A DNA stretch of 64,000 nucleotides from Candidatus Methanoplasma sp. (GTDB taxonomy: Archaea; Thermoplasmatota; Thermoplasmata; Methanomassiliicoccales; Methanomethylophilaceae): NCBI GenBank assembly GCA_031256955.1, contig JAIRPP010000010.1, positions 1-64,000 on the forward strand, read 5' to 3'. Made by a program: the position numbers and the translations under genes. This document shows, piece after piece, positions 60,289-64,000 of this stretch (position 1 is the first letter of the stretch; the number at the start of each line of letters is the position of its first letter). The notes under the pieces are model-generated. The model saw nothing but the letters and a program-made list of their open reading frames with translations, made no database searches and was not told where the DNA came from.

Positions 60289-61293
60289 TTGTCTTTGAAA
60301 GTCAGGACAGATAGCGGCTTCGCCGACATGAGGGCCGTATGGTTCGAGGGCGGCAGGCTCATGATGATAGACCAGAGGGAGCTCCCGCGCAGGGTGGCGG
60401 TGGCGGGGTTCTCGGACCATGCGTCCGCGGCCGAGGCGATCAGGAACATGACCACCAGGGGAGCCCCCTCCATCGGGGCCGCCGCGGCTTACGCCATGTG
60501 CCTCGCGGCCCTGTCCGGGTCGGACCTCCGCGAGGCGGCGGCGTGCGTCAGGTCCGCCAGGCCCACCGCGAACGACCTGTTCTACGCCGTGGACTTCATG
60601 CTCGGGGAGCTCGACGGGGGAGCGGACCCCGTGGAGGCCGCGGACAGGTACGCCGACGGCATAGTCGAGAAGTGCGCCAAGATAGGGGAGCACGGGGCGC
60701 ATCTGATAAGGGACGGGGCGAAGGTCATGACCCACTGCAACGCGGGGGCCCTGGCGACCGTGGACGTCGGCACGGCGCTGTCGCCCATACGGAGGGCGTG
60801 GGCCGAGGGCAGGAGGTTCTCGGTTTACGTGTCGGAGACCCGCCCCCGCCTCCAGGGCATGCAGCTCACCGCATGGGAGCTGGGGCAGGAGGGCATAGAC
60901 CACGCGATCATCCCCGACGGGGCGTCGGCCCACTTCATGTCCAAGGGCGTGGACCTGGTCATCGTGGGCGCGGACAGGATAGCCGCCAACGGGGACTTCG
61001 CGAATAAGATAGGCACCCTCGACAAGGCCATAGCGGCCAGGCGCTTCGGCGTGCCCTTCTACGTGGCCGCGCCCGCGTCCACGTTCGACCCGGCGACGGC
61101 GTCCGGCGAGGACATAGAGATAGAGCACAGGTCCGAGGCCGAGGTGACCGAGATCCTGGGGGAGAGGATAGCGCCGGAAGGGTCCCCCGCGCTGAACCCC
61201 GCGTTCGACGTCACCCCCGCCGAGCTGGTGACGGGCTTCATAACCGAGGCGGGCGTCCTGAAGCCCGCGGAAATAGGGAGGCTGAGGGCGTGA
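60289..61293 (+). CDS. mtnA: Methylthioribose-1-phosphate isomerase
   Basis: A 334-residue enzyme of the eIF2B-like isomerase family. TTRGAPSIGAAAAYAMC, VMTHCNAGALATVDVGTAL with the catalytic Cys, YVSETRPRLQGMQLTAWEL and VGADRIAANGDFANKIGT with the catalytic Asp are present. THCNAGALAT favours MtnA over ribose-1,5-bisphosphate isomerase. The start is TTG at 60289, after a TTAAATCTAAA promoter-like element. A class II aldolase overlaps its stop, as in pathways that salvage methylthioribose or 5-deoxyribose. Confidence 0.87.
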   Translation: MSLKVRTDSGFADMRAVWFEGGRLMMIDQRELPRRVAVAGFSDHASAAEAIRNMTTRGAPSIGAAAAYAMCLAALSGSDLREAAACVRSARPTANDLFYAVDFMLGELDGGADPVEAADRYADGIVEKCAKIGEHGAHLIRDGAKVMTHCNAGALATVDVGTALSPIRRAWAEGRRFSVYVSETRPRLQGMQLTAWELGQEGIDHAIIPDGASAHFMSKGVDLVIVGADRIAANGDFANKIGTLDKAIAARRFGVPFYVAAPASTFDPATASGEDIEIEHRSEAEVTEILGERIAPEGSPALNPAFDVTPAELVTGFITEAGVLKPAEIGRLRA

Positions 61294-61898
61294 ACGAGCT
61301 GTACGCGAGGGAGATGCTGGCGGAGACGTGCAGGCGCCTCTACGACCGCAGGCTGACCGTGTCGGCCGGCGGCAACATGAGCGTGAGGGTGGGGGAGGAC
61401 CGCTTCCTGATAACCCCGAGCGGGAGGAACAAGGGCCTCCTGGACCCGGGCGACATGATCCTGATGAACCTGAAGGGCAAGGCCCTATCGGGCGGGAAGC
61501 CGTCGGTGGAGCGCGGGTTCCACGCTGCGCTGTACGCCGCGAACCCGGGCACGGGCGCGGTGATCCACTGCCACCCGCTGCACTGCGTGACGCTGGCGGT
61601 CAAGGGGGAGGCTGTCAAGAGCGCGCTGACCCCGGAGGGGGTCCTGCTGCTGGGCGAAGTCCCCATGGTGGGGTATTTCGCCCCTGGGTCCAGGGAGCTG
61701 GCGGAGGCCGTCGGGGCGCGCGCGGGGTCCCGCGCCATGATCCTGGAGAGGCACGGCGCCATAACGCAGGGCGCGGACCTGGAAGAGGCGTACAACAGGA
61801 TGGAGGAGCTGGAGTTCCAGGCCGCGCTGCAGCTGGCCGCCCCGGATGCGGAGGAGCTGCCCCCGGCGGAGATAAAGAAGATCCTGAGAGGGAAGTGA
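61290..61898 (+). CDS. Class II aldolase (fuculose-phosphate aldolase-like)
   Basis: A 202-residue Zn aldolase of the AraD/FucA family. VSAGGNMSVRVGEDRFLITPSG is the phosphate-binding block, AVIHCHPLHC gives the metal His pair and LERHGAITQG the third His. Sitting directly after mtnA (GTGA overlap), it probably splits 5-methylthioribulose- or 5-deoxyribulose-1-phosphate into DHAP and a small aldehyde, as in the DHAP shunt (inference from context). Plain fuculose or sugar use is the alternative. Confidence 0.83.
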   Translation: MNELYAREMLAETCRRLYDRRLTVSAGGNMSVRVGEDRFLITPSGRNKGLLDPGDMILMNLKGKALSGGKPSVERGFHAALYAANPGTGAVIHCHPLHCVTLAVKGEAVKSALTPEGVLLLGEVPMVGYFAPGSRELAEAVGARAGSRAMILERHGAITQGADLEEAYNRMEELEFQAALQLAAPDAEELPPAEIKKILRGK

Positions 61899-61900
61899 CC

Positions 61901-62995
61901 ATGCCCGTCCTGGTCACGAAATGGTTCGGGGCCTTCCTGGTCGACGAGAAGACCGGGAGGATACTCGACAAGCGCCTGATGCCCGCGGACCCCGCCCTGG
62001 CGGCGGAGAAGCTGGCGGAGATCCAGAGGGGATCCCTTCTCCCGGAGGAGAGGGAGCTGGCGTCCAAGGCGGAGAAGGTCTCCGTGTCGGACAGGAGGCA
62101 GTCCGAGCTGGGCAGGACCGTCCTGTACGATTCGTCGTTCATAACCCCCGAGAAGTTCGGGTTCACGGCGGAGACCATGCACGAGGTCATGGTCAGGCTG
62201 GGCAGGCTGAGGACCTCCGAGCCCCTCCCGAGGGACAAGAGCCTGGTCCAGGCGGTCAGGAGCCTGGACGACCTCATAGAGACCGCCAACCTGCTCAGCG
62301 AGAGGCTCCACGAATGGTACGGGATGCACTTCCCGGAGCTGGCGGACATGGCCAGGGACCGCAGGTACGCGGAGCTGATCGCGGACTTCGGGGACAGGGG
62401 GCGCGTGACCGAGGCCCTAGGGGCGGAGATAGAATCGATGGGGGCCGACTTCGGAAGAGAGGACATGGAGGCGGTCTCCCGCCTCGCGGGGCTCCTGCGC
62501 AGGGTGCACGAGGACCTGGACCGCACCGAGGAGTACACGTCCGGGATAGTGGCGGAATCGTGCCCTAACATGATCTCCCTCGTGGACGGCCCGCTGGCGG
62601 CGAGGCTCATATCCCTGGCTGGAGGCCTGGAGAGGCTCGCGTCGCTGCCGTCGTCCACGGTCCAGCTGCTGGGCGCGGAGAAGGCGATGTTCAGGCACCT
62701 CAGGTCGGGGAAGAAGCCCCCCAAGCACGGCGTGATCTATCAGCACCCCGCGGTCCACCGCGCCCCGTACTGGCAAAGGGGGGCCGTGGCGAGGGCCCTG
62801 GCGGGAAAGCTGCTGACGGCCGCGAAGCTGGACGCGTTCGGGGGGGAGTTCATGGGGGACGCGCTGCGCGAATCTTTCGAGGCGAGGGTCGCGGAGATAA
62901 AGTCCAAGCGCCCGGACCCGCCGAAGCGGGCGCAGAAGAAGCAGGGCGGCGGGCGCAGGGGAGGGAAGCGCGGCGGCCGCGGGCCGCGCTCGTGA
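61901..62995 (+). CDS. nop5: Nop5/Nop56-like C/D snoRNP protein
   Basis: A 364-residue Nop5. The N-terminal domain (about 1-110) binds fibrillarin. The coiled coil (about 110-220) and the NOP domain follow, with SCPNMISLVDGPLAARLISLAG and GAEKAMFRHLRSGKKPPKHGVIYQHPAV. The last 40 residues are Lys/Arg/Gly-rich. It holds guide RNA and fibrillarin together for rRNA 2'-O-methylation. The usual partner gene, fibrillarin (flpA), is not beside it. ATG at 61901 is two bases after the aldolase stop. Confidence 0.92.
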   Translation: MPVLVTKWFGAFLVDEKTGRILDKRLMPADPALAAEKLAEIQRGSLLPEERELASKAEKVSVSDRRQSELGRTVLYDSSFITPEKFGFTAETMHEVMVRLGRLRTSEPLPRDKSLVQAVRSLDDLIETANLLSERLHEWYGMHFPELADMARDRRYAELIADFGDRGRVTEALGAEIESMGADFGREDMEAVSRLAGLLRRVHEDLDRTEEYTSGIVAESCPNMISLVDGPLAARLISLAGGLERLASLPSSTVQLLGAEKAMFRHLRSGKKPPKHGVIYQHPAVHRAPYWQRGAVARALAGKLLTAAKLDAFGGEFMGDALRESFEARVAEIKSKRPDPPKRAQKKQGGGRRGGKRGGRGPRS

Positions 62996-63004
62996 CCGGG
63001 CGCG

Positions 63005-64000
63005 TCAGCGGTACAAGTCTTCGATCCCGAACAGCGCCGCGCCGATCGATTCCGCCATCTCCTCCGCCTCCGCCGTGAACCCGGACCTGGAGAACAGGGC
63101 GTATCTCCTCTCGTCCAGCCCCCCCACCAGCCTAGACTTCTCCATCAGGGATTCCAGGACCCCCGCCCCGACCCTGTCTTTCGTGAACTTGCACTCTCCG
63201 AACAGCCCCACCCTCTTTCCGCGCTCCTCTCTAGACGCCACAACGTCTATCTCCGCCGCCGTCTTCGAGGCGGGGTCGGATCCCCACCATCTCCCCGCTT
63301 CGCGGTATCCCAGGCTCTGGCGCGCGAAAGCCCGGCAAGCGTCTTCGAACACCAGGCCCATGTGCCTCTCGAAGCGCTTCTCCACTTCCGCCGCGGCCCC
63401 TTCCGCGTCCCCCTCGGATATGAGGTCCAGGCTCCCCCTCACGCACGAGAACCAGAACGCGGAGGCCATGTCCGCCAGGCGATAGGACGTGTTCCTGTCC
63501 GAGCCCCCGAACATGGGGGTCTCCCTCTCGGCGAGGCCTGCCTCCGCCAGGTTCCTCAGGCATGCGGACACCGTCGGCCCGTCGAGCCCCGTGGAGGACG
63601 AGATGTCCCTCATCCTGCGGCTCCCCGAGGCGATGGAGGACAGAACGGCGTTGTACGTGGACGGGGAGCGGAACTCCTCGTTCACGGCGTCCCTGACCGC
63701 GCCGTGTATCACGGAGTCCTCGGACATCAAAGCCTCCAGGTTCTCCCTGAACGTCTTGGAGTCGTCGAACATCGATAGGAACTTCGGCATGCCTCCCGCC
63801 ACCCCGTAGACGCGCATCTTGTCTTCCGGGCGGTATGACGGCGTGAACCTCGCCGCATCCCTGTACCCGAAAGGCTCCAGGCGCATGACGGATGTCGCCC
63901 TCCCGTAGAGCGGGCTCCTCTCGCCGAGGACCTGGCGCTCCATGAATCTCATGGACGAGCCGCACAGGATGATGTGGACCTTGGACGACAGATGGTTCTG
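63005..64000 (-). CDS. Archaeal ATPase (DUF234 C-terminus), 5' end outside the window
   Basis: About 331 residues are visible; the start and P-loop lie beyond base 64000. The reading frame is open to the edge, with SKVHIILCGSSMRFME as the post-Walker B strand and sensor, then the lid (MEPFGYRDAARF-type block LEPFGYRDAARFTP). A winged helix (SSTGLDGPTVSACLRNLAEAG) and a nuclease-like DUF234 part (AEIDVVASREERGKRVGLF, then GECKFTKDRVG) close the protein. This is the MJ/PH-type archaeal ATPase family, often linked to mobile or defence loci. Role unknown. Confidence 0.8.
   Translation of the reverse strand, partial: QNHLSSKVHIILCGSSMRFMERQVLGERSPLYGRATSVMRLEPFGYRDAARFTPSYRPEDKMRVYGVAGGMPKFLSMFDDSKTFRENLEALMSEDSVIHGAVRDAVNEEFRSPSTYNAVLSSIASGSRRMRDISSSTGLDGPTVSACLRNLAEAGLAERETPMFGGSDRNTSYRLADMASAFWFSCVRGSLDLISEGDAEGAAAEVEKRFERHMGLVFEDACRAFARQSLGYREAGRWWGSDPASKTAAEIDVVASREERGKRVGLFGECKFTKDRVGAGVLESLMEKSRLVGGLDERRYALFSRSGFTAEAEEMAESIGAALFGIEDLYR

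Noticed and set aside
60289-61293. Ribose-1,5-bisphosphate isomerase of the archaeal AMP pathway
   Set aside because: The THCNAGALAT block and the adjacent class II aldolase favour MtnA; no AMP phosphorylase or type III RuBisCO gene is in the window.
61328-61900. An N-terminal extension of Nop5 running back through the aldolase gene
   Set aside because: Nop5 begins with the conserved VLVTKWFGAFLVDE at ATG 61901; the upstream part is an off-frame reading of the aldolase.

Overview
The window is archaeal and GC-rich, and it reads like a euryarchaeon of the Thermoplasmatota, most plausibly a gut-associated relative of the Methanomassiliicoccales. The archaeal call is firm. The window holds RadA, the primase large subunit PriL, Nop5, Trm-G10, a class I CCA-adding enzyme, GGGP and DGGGP synthases for ether lipids, archaetidylinositol-phosphate synthase, phosphopantothenate synthetase, a tRNA-Leu with a bulge-helix-bulge intron, and TATA boxes about 25 nt before many leaderless starts. 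The lineage call is inference. It rests on the SMC/ScpA/ScpB set, BspA-like and Listeria-Bacteroides repeat surface proteins, many DUF4143-type ATPases, and near-total avoidance of TAG as a stop codon. No methanogenesis or pyrrolysine gene lies in the window.

Layout. 1-7.5 kb: a six-gene, translationally coupled operon for a Hyf/complex I-like membrane oxidoreductase whose large subunit has lost all four NiFe cysteines, so it is an Ehr-type complex and not a hydrogenase. 7.5-11.1 kb, minus strand: a UspA protein, a two-gene ABC exporter and a SAH/5'-deoxyadenosine deaminase. 11.3-16.3 kb: smc-scpA-scpB. 16.3-21.3 kb: an accessory patch with two orphan genes of lower GC, a DUF4143-type ATPase with 33-bp-spaced promoter repeats, an AlbA_2 regulator and an ATPase remnant. 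21.3-27.8 kb, minus strand: a complete trpEGDCFBA operon with a TRP-box-like operator. 27.8-36.3 kb: an iron-sulfur flavoprotein, a cdrS-ftsZ2-like pair, trmJ, phosphopantothenate synthetase-ahcY-glycosyltransferase, a repeat protein with an in-frame TAG, and sugar kinase-AK6-archaetidylinositol phosphate synthase. 36.3-42 kb, minus strand: priL, a radical SAM/HhH protein and a large BspA-like surface protein.

42-53.7 kb: small proteins, lipid genes (GGGPS, DGGGPS), trm-G10, radA, two more ATPases with their own promoter palindromes or repeats, the CCA-adding enzyme and a membrane AlbA_2 protein. 53.7-64 kb: four tRNA genes, an uncharacterised Zn-ribbon/ACT/radical-SAM cluster, a degenerate aldehyde dehydrogenase, rtcA, a riboflavin-pathway reductase, mtnA plus a class II aldolase, nop5, and an archaeal ATPase cut by the window end.

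Functional links. DadD, AhcY/SIHH, MtnA and the class II aldolase together cover most of a route that salvages S-adenosylmethionine by-products (SAH, 5'-deoxyadenosine, methylthioadenosine), although they sit at three loci. SMC-ScpAB, CdrS-FtsZ-like, PriL and RadA supply chromosome and division functions. The points that most deserve a second look are the cysteine-free Ehr complex, the FtsZ paralogue that has lost its T7 loop next to CdrS, the in-frame amber codon, the private repeat or palindrome operators in front of each ATPase, and the trpG gene with no standard start codon.
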